Assembly (NCBI GenBank): GCA_020627535.1
Contig: JAHDGU010000002.1
Span: forward strand, 62,001-126,000
DNA: 64,000 nt
DNA from: Saprospiraceae bacterium
GTDB lineage: Bacteria > Bacteroidota > Bacteroidia > Chitinophagales > Saprospiraceae
Direction of reading: 5' to 3'
Part shown: positions 43,828 to 52,607 of the stretch, piece by piece
Position numbering within the stretch: the stretch's first letter is position 1
How the letters are laid out: each line of letters begins with the position of its first letter
Notes under the pieces: model-generated
What the model was told of the DNA's origin: nothing
Seen by the model: the letters and a program-made list of their open reading frames with translations, nothing else
Databases searched by the model: none
Program-made: the position numbers and the translations under genes

Positions 43828-45294
43828 TCAGAAGCCAGGATTCTGATCGGCAAGAGAAATATTCGGATTGGTGTTAATTTCTTGATTGGGAATAGGAAAC
43901 ATCTCGTGTACTCCTTGCTTAAAGCCAAAGGGTGATAGCTCCTCATTCGCCATGTCCCATCTAATGAGATCGTCAAATCTCACTTGCTCACCAGCTAGCT
44001 CCACTCGTCTTTCATGCACTATTGCCTCAAACACTTCTTGCTTAGATCCAACTGGGAAGATGGCATTCATTTCTGGAGTCCCATATCTAGGCATGGAGAC
44101 ACGATCTCTTACCTGATTGAGAAGATCTACGGCACGCGGCTGATTACCAAGCTCATTCTCCGCTTCGGCAAGCATGAGCAGCACATCTGCGTAGCGTATC
44201 ACGCGACAATTGATACCCGAAGCTTGATTCTCATTGGACTGCTTGTAATATAACTGATACTTCTTCCAGGCGACTTCTCGCTCAAGAGGTAAGGCTACGG
44301 TCTCGGTTCCATTGTTGAATAAATCACCATTGAAATAAAAATTGGCACTTAGTCTAGGATCACCTTCTTCATACTCATCAACAAGATTCTGCGTGGGATA
44401 GGAGTTAAACCAATCATTCCAACCCATATCCTGACCTCTAAAACTGAATTCATGGATTCCAGTACCTGTACCTACACCACTCCAATCAGTGGATTCTCCA
44501 AAGGCGAGAGTGTAGTTAATTTCCCAGACTGACTCGATATTGAATTCTGTCTCTTCAAGGAAATTGTCCTCGTAGTTATCGACCAGGTCAAAACCCGCCA
44601 TAGCATCCAAAGCGTCCTTGGCGTCTTTGTATCTGCCATTGTGCAAGTACATTTTACCGAGCAAGCCAAGCGCGGAGCCAGATGACGGGCGTCCGCCATC
44701 AGTATTTGCCTTGCTAGACAGCTTGTTAGCTGCATCGGACAAGTCTGAATAAATCAGATCCAGGACTGCCTCTTTTGAAGATCTCGGCTGACCTTCGCCA
44801 GTCTGCACATCATAAAGCGGAACTCCACCAAATCTTGAGACGAGCATGGAATAATAGAATGCACGCATAAACTTAGCTTCACCGATTGCTTGGTTCTTTT
44901 GCTCTGTCGTTACATTCTCAAAATTGTCCTCGTTAAAGATGACGAAGTTGGCCTTGTTGATTCCGCGAAAGCAATTGTCCCAATATTGAAAAATGTATCC
45001 ATCATCTGCATTGTAGTTAAAGTCAAAGTAGACACGCTTGTTGGCCTCATGCTGTGGATTGACATCCACCTCATGAGCCATATTATCATACATGTAGTAC
45101 CAGACTCTAGAGAAAAGTGCTTCAGTTTGCAAATTCGCGTAGATGGCGTCTACAGCCGATTGTAGCTGTTCGGGTCTTTTGAAAAAGGTTTCGTCTGACA
45201 GCTCATTAGGATTCACCAATTCGAGACTATCTTCACAGGCTGTGTTCATCAAGAACATTGCCATGAGGACCATAAGTAATCTAGTTATTTTCAT
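43828..45294 (-). CDS. SusD/RagB family outer-membrane lipoprotein
   Basis: 488 residues, lipoprotein leader MKITRLLMVLMAMFLMNTAC (Cys20). RagB/SusD features: ELVNPNELSDETFFKRPEQLQSAVDAIYA at the start, EAKFMRAFYYSMLVSRFGGVPLYD (TPR-like helices), ALGLLGKMYLHNGRYKDAKDAL, and the C-terminal RYADVLLMLAEAENELGN and ELAGEQVRFDDLIRWDM. SusD forms the lid over the SusC barrel and binds glycan. It follows susC after 4 bases, the usual pair spacing. Substrate, xylan fragments, is inferred from the surrounding enzymes. Confidence 0.97.
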   Translation of the reverse strand: MKITRLLMVLMAMFLMNTACEDSLELVNPNELSDETFFKRPEQLQSAVDAIYANLQTEALFSRVWYYMYDNMAHEVDVNPQHEANKRVYFDFNYNADDGYIFQYWDNCFRGINKANFVIFNEDNFENVTTEQKNQAIGEAKFMRAFYYSMLVSRFGGVPLYDVQTGEGQPRSSKEAVLDLIYSDLSDAANKLSSKANTDGGRPSSGSALGLLGKMYLHNGRYKDAKDALDAMAGFDLVDNYEDNFLEETEFNIESVWEINYTLAFGESTDWSGVGTGTGIHEFSFRGQDMGWNDWFNSYPTQNLVDEYEEGDPRLSANFYFNGDLFNNGTETVALPLEREVAWKKYQLYYKQSNENQASGINCRVIRYADVLLMLAEAENELGNQPRAVDLLNQVRDRVSMPRYGTPEMNAIFPVGSKQEVFEAIVHERRVELAGEQVRFDDLIRWDMANEELSPFGFKQGVHEMFPIPNQEINTNPNISLADQNPGF

Positions 45295-45298
45295 CGTC

Positions 45299-48200
45299 TT
45301 AAAATCTTAATTGAACTCCTCCGAGTATCGTTTTAGAAAGAGGGAAATTACCGCGATCGATTCCGACTTGAGACCCATTGTTACCAACCAAAGCGGAGGA
45401 ACCAACCTCAGGATCTAGTCCTGAGTATTCAGTAATGGTGAGTAGGTTTTGACCACTTAGATAAATCCTTACACTTGTACTGTTATTTGCTCCAAGCTGA
45501 TCTATTGTATAGCCTAGTGTGACATTCTTCAGTCTTGTAAATGAGCCATCTTCAATGAACCTCGTAGATGGAACAAGATTTTGTGGATCTGTAGTGATCC
45601 GTGGAATATCTGTGTCTCTATTGTCAGGAGTCCAAGCATTAAGTGCTTCTGGTCCGGCGTTGAAAAATCTTCTACCACCTTCTAGGTCCCAAATATTGGT
45701 ATTGTAAATTTCATTGCCATGCATACCATTGATAAAGAGACTCAGATCAAAGTTTTTATAATCAGCACTCAGTGAAAACCCGTATGTAAAATCTGGCAGA
45801 GGATTTCCAATGACGGTCTTATCTAAGTCATCTATGATACCATCTGGCACTCCATCTGGTCCGGATAGATCAGCAAACTTGATATCTCCCGGTTGGGCGT
45901 CTTCCTGAAGAGGTGATGTCAAGATCTCTTCTTCACTTTGGAAAAGACCAAGAACGACATGACCAAAAAAATGATTGAGAGGCTCACCTTCGACAGATCT
46001 GAGAATATTGGTGCCTTCAAAATTGCCATTTCCGAGAACCTCGCCATTGAGATCTAGAGCTGTATTGCGGCTCGTACTAAGATTGAAATTGGCAGACCAC
46101 TTGAGAGCTCCTTGGCCGTCATTGTATCCAAGATTAAATTCAAATCCGTCTGTCTCAACAGAACCTACATTTCGAGGTCCAAAACCATTGTGTCCTCCGA
46201 GAGAAGGTGTCAGCTGTACATTGATCAGCAGGTCGTCACTTTTATTTTTGTAGTATTCTGCAGAAAATGAAATCCTATTGTCATATAGAAAAAGATCCAT
46301 TCCTACATTGGTCATGGTAGTCGTCTCCCATTGCAAATCAGGAACTGCAACATTGCCAGCTGTGGTTCCTGCTCCAAGATAGGACTCTCCAGTGAGTACA
46401 TCCACGAAAGATGTGTTGTAGCTTCCAGTATTGATAGAGGAACCATATCGATAATTTCCAATTCTATCATTACCAACAGTACCCAGACTTCCTCTCAGCT
46501 TGAGACTGCTCACAACACCACTAGAAGGGAAGAAATCTTCCTTACTGACTACCCATCCTGCTGCAACAGAATAAAATCCGGCCCATCTATTATTAGGACC
46601 AAATCTCGAGGAAGCATCTCTTCTGTATGAACCAGCAAGTAGATATTTACCTGCGTAGTCATAATTAACCCGTCCTAGATACCCGATTCTCGTATACTCA
46701 AAATCAAATGAACCAATAATCGGATTCTGGTTTGTCAAATTTTGAATTTCATCAGTGATAGCATTCTCACTGTTCGCCCCAACCCTGAGATCATAAGAAT
46801 TATTGTATTCACCTAGTATGAGTGCATCAATATTATGCTCACCAAAACCCTTCACATAGTTCAGCTGGCTAAAAGCAGTAACTTGTCTATGAATGCCATT
46901 ACCCCTACTGACTTGAGCGAAGGGTCGACCTGTAGGTTCTCCAGAAAAAGATGGAAAAAAGTCACTATTGTTAAATGTCCACCAATCAAGTCCTGCCTGC
47001 CCTTTGAGTTTGAGCCCTTCTATGATCTCATATTCAGCAAATAGGTTTCCCAGAAGATTGGTACGTTGAGAAAGTCTATCAGGAAGAGCTAGTACTCTGA
47101 CAGGATTCTCCGCATCTTGGGCGTCTAGTGAATTGTCGACACCTTGATATCCACCTACATTCGCATCATTGAACACCGCAAAATAGGGCGGCATCTTGAT
47201 CGCATGCTCTATAGCCGATCGACCACCAGCATTATTCTCAGGCAATTTATCAGCTAGTGAAATAGAGATATTTTCTCCAAAAGTGAATTTGCCCAACTTG
47301 AAAGAACTATTTGCACGGAAGTTGTACCTACTGGCTCCAGTATTGAGCATGACTCCTTCTTGATCGATAAATCCAGCACCGACTCTGAAAGTCGAGGTCT
47401 CATTGCCACCAGATACAGCCAGATTATAACTCTGCAACAAAGCAGATCTGAAGATCTCATCCTGCCAGTCAGTGTCATTATCAATGAGATCTGCATACTG
47501 AGGATCTTCAATACGACCTTGTGCTACACCCCAGTTGGCGGCATGCTGTAAGTACTGCTCACGATTCATGACATTGTAGGTCGAGGCCACATTTTGACTA
47601 CCGAAGTAGGAGTCAAATTCAATTTGGGTCTTGCCAGAAGATCCTTTTTTTGTGGTAATCATCACAACACCATTGGATCCTTGTGCCCCAAATACTGCTG
47701 TAGTAGAAGCATCCTTGAGGATTGATATAGATTCAATATCATTGGGATTTATGTCACCAAGACCTACCACAATGACACCATCTACCACTATCAGTGGGCT
47801 GTTATCACCCGTGGTACCCAAACCTCGGATACGTACTACAGGATCTGTCCCTGGAGAGCCATTATTGCTGACATAGACTCCGGCAGCTTTTCCTTGTAGT
47901 GCTTGGTCGGCTGTGAAGACAGGCAATTCTGTGATGTCTTCTGCATCCAGAGTGGTGATTGCGCCAGTCACCTTAGACCGATTCTGATTACCATACCCAA
48001 CTACGATAACTTCTTCCAGTTTCTGGAGATCAGTCTGCATCGTCACATTGATAATAGTCTGAGCTCCTACAGTGATCGCCTGCTCTTCAAATCCCGTATA
48101 TGTGAATACTAGAATAGAAGAAGCATCTGGAACAGTGATGCTATAAGACCCATCGATCTCTGTAGAGGTGCCGATGTTGGTGCCCTTCACTAGAATATTG

Positions 48201-48388
48201 ACACCTGGTAATCCCGTGCCATCAGATGCGTCCGAGACCACACCAGATACCGTGATGTCTGATTGAAGTGAACCACTGGCCCAAAGGCTGGTGGTTCCTA
48301 TCATTGCCAAGATCAGCATCATTGCCACACCACCAGCCAGACGCCATGTCTGAAGAGTTGGTAAAGGAGGTTTGATTTTTGCTAACAT
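45299..48388 (-). CDS. SusC/RagA family TonB-linked outer-membrane transporter
   Basis: 1029 residues. After a long leader (about 1-38, TTSLWASGS) comes a CarboxypepD_reg-like domain (SGVVSDASDGTGLPGVNILVKGT), then the SusC-specific plug (IVVGYGNQNRSKVTGAITTLD, AADQ-like ALQGKAAGVYVSNNGSPGTDP, IRGLGTTGDNSPLIVVDGV, SISILKDASTTAVFGAQGSNG) and the barrel, which ends in GGVQLRF. It imports large oligosaccharides with SusD, powered by TonB/ExbB/ExbD. It is preceded by a 440-bp gap with a small membrane-protein frame and operator-like motifs. A PUL-specific xylan specificity is inferred from context. Confidence 0.97.
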   Translation of the reverse strand: MLAKIKPPLPTLQTWRLAGGVAMMLILAMIGTTSLWASGSLQSDITVSGVVSDASDGTGLPGVNILVKGTNIGTSTEIDGSYSITVPDASSILVFTYTGFEEQAITVGAQTIINVTMQTDLQKLEEVIVVGYGNQNRSKVTGAITTLDAEDITELPVFTADQALQGKAAGVYVSNNGSPGTDPVVRIRGLGTTGDNSPLIVVDGVIVVGLGDINPNDIESISILKDASTTAVFGAQGSNGVVMITTKKGSSGKTQIEFDSYFGSQNVASTYNVMNREQYLQHAANWGVAQGRIEDPQYADLIDNDTDWQDEIFRSALLQSYNLAVSGGNETSTFRVGAGFIDQEGVMLNTGASRYNFRANSSFKLGKFTFGENISISLADKLPENNAGGRSAIEHAIKMPPYFAVFNDANVGGYQGVDNSLDAQDAENPVRVLALPDRLSQRTNLLGNLFAEYEIIEGLKLKGQAGLDWWTFNNSDFFPSFSGEPTGRPFAQVSRGNGIHRQVTAFSQLNYVKGFGEHNIDALILGEYNNSYDLRVGANSENAITDEIQNLTNQNPIIGSFDFEYTRIGYLGRVNYDYAGKYLLAGSYRRDASSRFGPNNRWAGFYSVAAGWVVSKEDFFPSSGVVSSLKLRGSLGTVGNDRIGNYRYGSSINTGSYNTSFVDVLTGESYLGAGTTAGNVAVPDLQWETTTMTNVGMDLFLYDNRISFSAEYYKNKSDDLLINVQLTPSLGGHNGFGPRNVGSVETDGFEFNLGYNDGQGALKWSANFNLSTSRNTALDLNGEVLGNGNFEGTNILRSVEGEPLNHFFGHVVLGLFQSEEEILTSPLQEDAQPGDIKFADLSGPDGVPDGIIDDLDKTVIGNPLPDFTYGFSLSADYKNFDLSLFINGMHGNEIYNTNIWDLEGGRRFFNAGPEALNAWTPDNRDTDIPRITTDPQNLVPSTRFIEDGSFTRLKNVTLGYTIDQLGANNSTSVRIYLSGQNLLTITEYSGLDPEVGSSALVGNNGSQVGIDRGNFPLSKTILGGVQLRF

Positions 48389-48452
48389 GTTTACAACATT
48401 TGGTTTAGAAAGTGAGAGTTTAAACTGTTCTACATCAAACCAAATCCGTATT

Positions 48453-48557
48453 CTATCGCTGTAATACGCCGACGAGAATAACTGAAAACAACAACACCAA
48501 GATGATAATCAGGAGCAGTTCGATTCCAACGGACTTGATTTTTTTAATGATAGACAT
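48453..48557 (-). CDS. 34-residue single-helix membrane protein upstream of susC
   Basis: An ATG at 48557 opens a 34-residue frame ending TAG at 48453. The product has a basic start, MSIIKKIKSVGIE, one hydrophobic helix LLLIIILVLLFSVILVGVL and a short QR end. AAAGGA lies about 9 bases before the ATG and could serve as ribosome-binding site. It lies 64 bases upstream of susC in the same direction and downstream of the two TGCAACA motifs, whose distance to this ATG (about 106-142 bases) matches their distance to the other two xylan transcription-unit starts. Too short for usual gene callers. Role unknown; a membrane leader peptide or chaperone for SusC is inference. Confidence 0.4.
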   Translation of the reverse strand: MSIIKKIKSVGIELLLIIILVLLFSVILVGVLQR

Positions 48558-48662
48558 TGCGGTCTATTCCTTTGATTTCACCGCTAAATGTATATGCACA
48601 AGATCAAGGTACGATACAAGAGATCATACGCATCCTAACACAGATGATGCGTGTCTATTAGA

Positions 48663-48699
48663 TGCAACATTCATTGCATAGTGTGCAACATATGTGCGC
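48663..48699. promoter_or_regulatory. Two TGCAACAT operator-like motifs before the susC unit
   Basis: TGCAACATTCATTGCA (48663-48678) and TGCAACATATGTGC (48684-48697) lie 21 bases apart, two helical turns. The second differs at one position from TGCAACATTTGTGC upstream of xylB. Related sites precede the third unit start at 54397-54434. A shared regulator of the xylan genes is likely; which one (hybrid sensor HTH or another) is not shown. Confidence 0.5.
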
Positions 48700-48828
48700 C
48701 AGCAGAGATCTGACTTACGTCCAAATAGATTAGACTCACTACAAGCCAAAGCCCTTAGAGGAAGCCCCAACGACTAGAAGTAGTGTATAAGTCTCATAGG
48801 TACGAGACCAATAGGAAGAGGGAATGAA

Positions 48829-49854
48829 CTAGAGACAAAAGTCGCCGTAGGGATCGATGGTCAGAATCTTGCCATTTTCATCATGAATCAATTCTACCAT
48901 CTTTATAGACCTCAAGTGGGTAATACCACCTGAAAGAATGCTGTCATGATAAAATAGATACCACTTATCTCCAAATGCACAAATGCTGTGGTGACTAGTC
49001 CAGCCAAGGACAGGATTGAGAATTCTTCCCCCATAGGTGAATGGTCCATAAGGGTTGTCACCCGTAGCATAGCATATGTAGTGCGTATCCCCCGTGGAGT
49101 AAGAGAAGTAGTACTTACCCTCATACTTATGCATCCAACTGGCTTCAAAAAACCTGCGATCATTGTCTCCTGCCTTAAGGGGAAGTCCAGCCTCGTCTAG
49201 AATCAAGATCTCACGAGGCTCATGTGCAAACTCTGTCATATCATCTGACATCAGCGCAACCACAGGGCCCAAGGCATCATCCGCACTTTTGGGCTCCTTA
49301 TGATCGGCAGAGTACCGATTGTCGCGATAATATTGCAACTGACCTCCCCAAATTCCTCCGAAATACATGTAGAATTGACCATCATCATCATGGTACACTG
49401 CCGGATCTATAGAGTAGCTGCCAATGATAGGATTGGGATTAGGTACAAACGGTCCATGAGGACTACTCGAGACCGCTACACCTATAGCAAAAATTCCATC
49501 TGGCGCTTTGGCAGGAAAGTACAGGTAGTAGCGATCACCTTTTTGCGCAGCATCTGGCGCCCACATCTGACGCTCTGCCCAAGGAACACTGTCTATGTCG
49601 AGTGCTACTCCATGATCGATCACCTCGGCACCAGGTCTGTCCATAGAAAACACATGATAATCCCGCATTCCAAAATGATCACCAAGATCATTGAATGGAA
49701 TTCCAGCATCGATGTCATGAGATGGATAGATATAAATCCTTCCATCAAAGCAGTGTGCTGATGGATCTGCTGTGTATAGATTGGAAACAAGTGGTGTCGA
49801 AATCTGGTGGGATTTCAGTGCTTGAAGTCTTTTTGCATCCAATAGTTCTTCCAT
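48829..49854 (-). CDS. GH43 family cytoplasmic beta-xylosidase/arabinofuranosidase
   Basis: 341 residues without a signal peptide, so cytoplasmic. The five-bladed GH43 pattern is visible: TADPSAHCFDGRIYIYPSHD with the general-base Asp, QMWAPDAAQKGDRYYLYFPA, SIDPAVYHDDDGQFYMYFG with the middle Asp, and FFEASWMHKYEGKYYFSYS with the proton-donor Glu. It ends with ILTIDPYGDFCL. It follows the GPH transporter after 10 bases, so it most likely removes xylose or arabinose from imported xylo-oligosaccharides inside the cell. Subfamily 1-type similarity is my impression. Exact specificity cannot be read from sequence. Confidence 0.92.
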   Translation of the reverse strand: MEELLDAKRLQALKSHQISTPLVSNLYTADPSAHCFDGRIYIYPSHDIDAGIPFNDLGDHFGMRDYHVFSMDRPGAEVIDHGVALDIDSVPWAERQMWAPDAAQKGDRYYLYFPAKAPDGIFAIGVAVSSSPHGPFVPNPNPIIGSYSIDPAVYHDDDGQFYMYFGGIWGGQLQYYRDNRYSADHKEPKSADDALGPVVALMSDDMTEFAHEPREILILDEAGLPLKAGDNDRRFFEASWMHKYEGKYYFSYSTGDTHYICYATGDNPYGPFTYGGRILNPVLGWTSHHSICAFGDKWYLFYHDSILSGGITHLRSIKMVELIHDENGKILTIDPYGDFCL

Positions 49855-49864
49855 GATGGTCTTC

Positions 49865-51349
49865 TTATGAGGCCGTAAGCTGTCTTCTCTTAAATAGATC
49901 CCTCTCGATTGCGATCTCCATTTGTTTATTGATCTCGTAAAACATGATACATATCATGGCAGACAGAAAGGGAATGGCAGCAAAGATGCTAACAGATAGC
50001 TTAATGCCAGTCGCCGCACTTGCGGTCTGGGCATCTAGCGCAGCATCATATCCAAAAATACCAAGAAGCATAGCGACTAGAGAACCACCAAGGCTCAATC
50101 CCACCTTGAGACCAAATATCATCGCCGAAAAAATGATTGCGGTCGCTCTCCTATGATTCTTCCACTCAGAGTAGTCCGCCACATCTGCAATCATTGCCCA
50201 AAGGAGTGGAATCGTGACTCCATAAAAAAGACCATGCAAGATCTGACTGATAAATACCAAACCTATCGCATCTGATGGAAAAAAGATAAATAGTGCGATA
50301 AACAGAGTCGATAGACCCAATGCGATGATAAACACATCTCGCTTGCCAAATCGATCAGCCAATGCCTTGGAAAAGAATATCCCTATGATCATACATATAA
50401 TGCCTCCGGCATTGAAAAGACTGAATCCAGATGTCGCAGGATCTTCTGGCCAATCTAATCCACTAAAGCCCAAAGACTTGCTGAGTCTATCTAACTTCTC
50501 AATGAATCCGCTGAAGCCTATTTCCTGTAGAAAACTTGACAAAGCGGCGGCGTCAAGATACGAGTTGAAATAATAGATGTACATCCCTCCTTTGAGCGCA
50601 AGCGTGACAAACACCAGTATTGTCGCACTTAGCATAAGGATCCAAGGTCGATTGCGGACCAAATCAAGTAGATCTGAGCGCCAGTTGGCCGTTTCTCCCA
50701 CTGGTGCGGGGACACGCTCCTTGGTCGTCAAAAAGGTAATGATAAAGAATACCACACCAACTATAGAGAAGTAGAGTATCGCCTTACTGAATCCTACTGC
50801 TTTGTCTCCATCGCCTAGCATGAGGACGATAGGAAGGAGCAATACCTGTATGATAAACTGTGCGACCATGACTGCAACGAATCGGTAAGAACTCAAGCTA
50901 TTTCTCTCCGCCATATCACCTGTTAACACACCACTGAGGGCCGCATAAGGAAGATTGTTGGCAGAGTATATTACCACCAAGAGTATATAGGTAATGCTAG
51001 CGTAAACCGCCTTTCCCGTCATAGAAAAATCTGGCGTGCTAAACGCCAAGAGCGCTATGACTCCAAAGGGTATGGAGGTCCATAAAATCCAAGGTCTGTA
51101 CTTTCCCCACCTTGTCTGAGTCCTGTCCGCAACAAACCCCATTACGATGTTGAAAAAAGCGCCGAATATCCCACCACAAAAAATAATGACAGAGGCAATT
51201 CCCGTTGGAATCTGATACACATCCGTGTAGAAGAAAGCCAAAAAGGTCATCAAGGTTTGAAAGATCAGGTTGGCCGCGAGATCGCCCAAGCTGTACCCTA
51301 CTTTCTCTAGGAGACTCAATTTGTGATTGGACTCAATGATGGTATTCAT
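49865..51349 (-). CDS. GPH-family (MFS) glycoside:cation symporter, xyloside uptake
   Basis: 494 residues, twelve predicted helices. GPH-type signatures: LSLLEKVGYSLGDLAANLIFQ at the start, FFGAFFNIVMGFVADRTQTRWGKYRPWIL (the conserved cytoplasmic loop after helix 2), and GMYIYYFNSYL and FYGVTIPLLWAMIADVADYSEW in the second half. The family includes MelB, XylP and XynB-linked xyloside importers. It lies between GH10 and GH43, 10 bases before the latter, so it brings xylo-oligosaccharides across the inner membrane. Coupling ion (H+ or Na+) is not determined by the sequence. Confidence 0.93.
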   Translation of the reverse strand: MNTIIESNHKLSLLEKVGYSLGDLAANLIFQTLMTFLAFFYTDVYQIPTGIASVIIFCGGIFGAFFNIVMGFVADRTQTRWGKYRPWILWTSIPFGVIALLAFSTPDFSMTGKAVYASITYILLVVIYSANNLPYAALSGVLTGDMAERNSLSSYRFVAVMVAQFIIQVLLLPIVLMLGDGDKAVGFSKAILYFSIVGVVFFIITFLTTKERVPAPVGETANWRSDLLDLVRNRPWILMLSATILVFVTLALKGGMYIYYFNSYLDAAALSSFLQEIGFSGFIEKLDRLSKSLGFSGLDWPEDPATSGFSLFNAGGIICMIIGIFFSKALADRFGKRDVFIIALGLSTLFIALFIFFPSDAIGLVFISQILHGLFYGVTIPLLWAMIADVADYSEWKNHRRATAIIFSAMIFGLKVGLSLGGSLVAMLLGIFGYDAALDAQTASAATGIKLSVSIFAAIPFLSAMICIMFYEINKQMEIAIERDLFKRRQLTAS

Positions 51350-51434
51350 GGGCGAGTAGATTGGCTTCTGATGTGAATGGAATGGTGCGGAAGGTCGTGA
51401 AAATATCTTGCTTTACCTAATTGTCTCCCGACTT

Positions 51435-52574
51435 TTACTCCTCAGCCTCAAGGTTACTCAAGGCCATCACGGCATCGTAGGCTTTTTTATTTTTGAGAGA
51501 TCTATCAAAAAGGAGCGGATAATTGGTCCTGCCTTCGATTGGCCAACCATTGAGCCAAGAATGCCCATCACATACACCCCAAAAACTCACTCTCGTGAGC
51601 TTGTCTCGATGCTTCAAAAAGAGCCGAAAAATGTCTTCATATCTCTCCGCCAACAGAAGCTGGACAGAGTCTGGCAAGCCTGATCTATATGGATCCATAT
51701 ATTCAGAGCCCTCAAAATTTTGACTTATCTCTGCCCCCTCCAAGTCCCAAGGATTTGGCAAGGCTGTGACATCTAGCTCAGATACGAGTACATCCACACC
51801 AAGCTCTGCGTATGCATTGATACTCGCTTCTACATCGGATAGATCAGGGCCTATTAGGCTCCAGTGGCCTTGCATGCCCACAGCATCCACGTCTATTCCC
51901 TCATCTTGTAGCCACTTCACAAGCCTCACTACTCCCGCGCGCTTTTCGGGTTTCCACAGATTATAATCATTGTATATCAGGTCTACCTCAGGATCTGCCT
52001 TTTGGGCCTCGCGAAAAGCATGCAGAAGATAATCCCGACCCATGACTTTATAGAAATTTGACTCTCGATAGGAGCCATCTTCATTGAGCGCTTCATTGAC
52101 GACATCCCATGCATCTACTTTGCCTATGTATCGTGTCACTAGAGCATTGATGTGCTCCGTAAGTGCTATAGCCATCTCTGCACTATCGGTGATCTTCTCC
52201 AGCCAGGGTGACTGTTGACTGTGCCATACCAGAGCATGCCCTACGAAGTGCATATCATTTTCCTCTGCAAATACCATCAGTCGGTCAGCTTCATCAAAAA
52301 AGAATGAGTCTCTCTCAGGATGGATGTTCATGGACTTCATCGAATTTTCTGCTGTAATCGCATTAAACTCTCTAGCGACAAGCTCCATCTCCCGAGGCTT
52401 ATTGCCATTAATATGATTAGCACTTACGGCTACACCCAAAAAAAAGTCATCAGCAAAAGCCGATTTCAAACTTTGAGCTGAAGAAGACTCCTGCACAGAC
52501 CGCTCGCCTTCCGGAGCTTGGCAAGCGCAGAGACAGATGACTGCGATAAACACTAATAAATGTCGGTAGTTCAT
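51435..52574 (-). CDS. GH10 endo-xylanase lipoprotein, single domain
   Basis: 379 residues, lipoprotein leader ending CLCAC (Cys18). GH10 features: FFLGVAVSANHINGNK, HPERDSFFFDEADRLMVFAEEND, FVGHALVWHSQQSPW, DAWDVVNEALN with acid/base Glu (about 160), LIYNDYNL and VLVSELDVTALP with nucleophile Glu (about 266), and RVSFWGVCDGHSWLNGWP. It lacks the FN3 domain of the other GH10 in the locus. Lipid-anchored, so in the periplasm or on the surface; with two GH10s, one surface and one periplasmic enzyme is a common division. It follows the 568-residue GH gene by 33 bases. Confidence 0.94.
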   Translation of the reverse strand: MNYRHLLVFIAVICLCACQAPEGERSVQESSSAQSLKSAFADDFFLGVAVSANHINGNKPREMELVAREFNAITAENSMKSMNIHPERDSFFFDEADRLMVFAEENDMHFVGHALVWHSQQSPWLEKITDSAEMAIALTEHINALVTRYIGKVDAWDVVNEALNEDGSYRESNFYKVMGRDYLLHAFREAQKADPEVDLIYNDYNLWKPEKRAGVVRLVKWLQDEGIDVDAVGMQGHWSLIGPDLSDVEASINAYAELGVDVLVSELDVTALPNPWDLEGAEISQNFEGSEYMDPYRSGLPDSVQLLLAERYEDIFRLFLKHRDKLTRVSFWGVCDGHSWLNGWPIEGRTNYPLLFDRSLKNKKAYDAVMALSNLEAEE

Positions 52575-52607
52575 GAATAAATATTTTGACGAAAGTCAGT
52601 TTCAGTA

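Larger units (their letters stand above)
48389..48828. promoter_or_regulatory. Regulatory gap between the two xylan transcription units
   Basis: 440 bases between GH43 and susC, both on the minus strand. It contains the 34-residue frame at 48453-48557 and two copies of a TGCAACAT motif at 48663-48678 and 48684-48699. No intrinsic terminator with a clear T-run is visible after GH43, so read-through from the upstream unit is possible. Confidence 0.5.
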
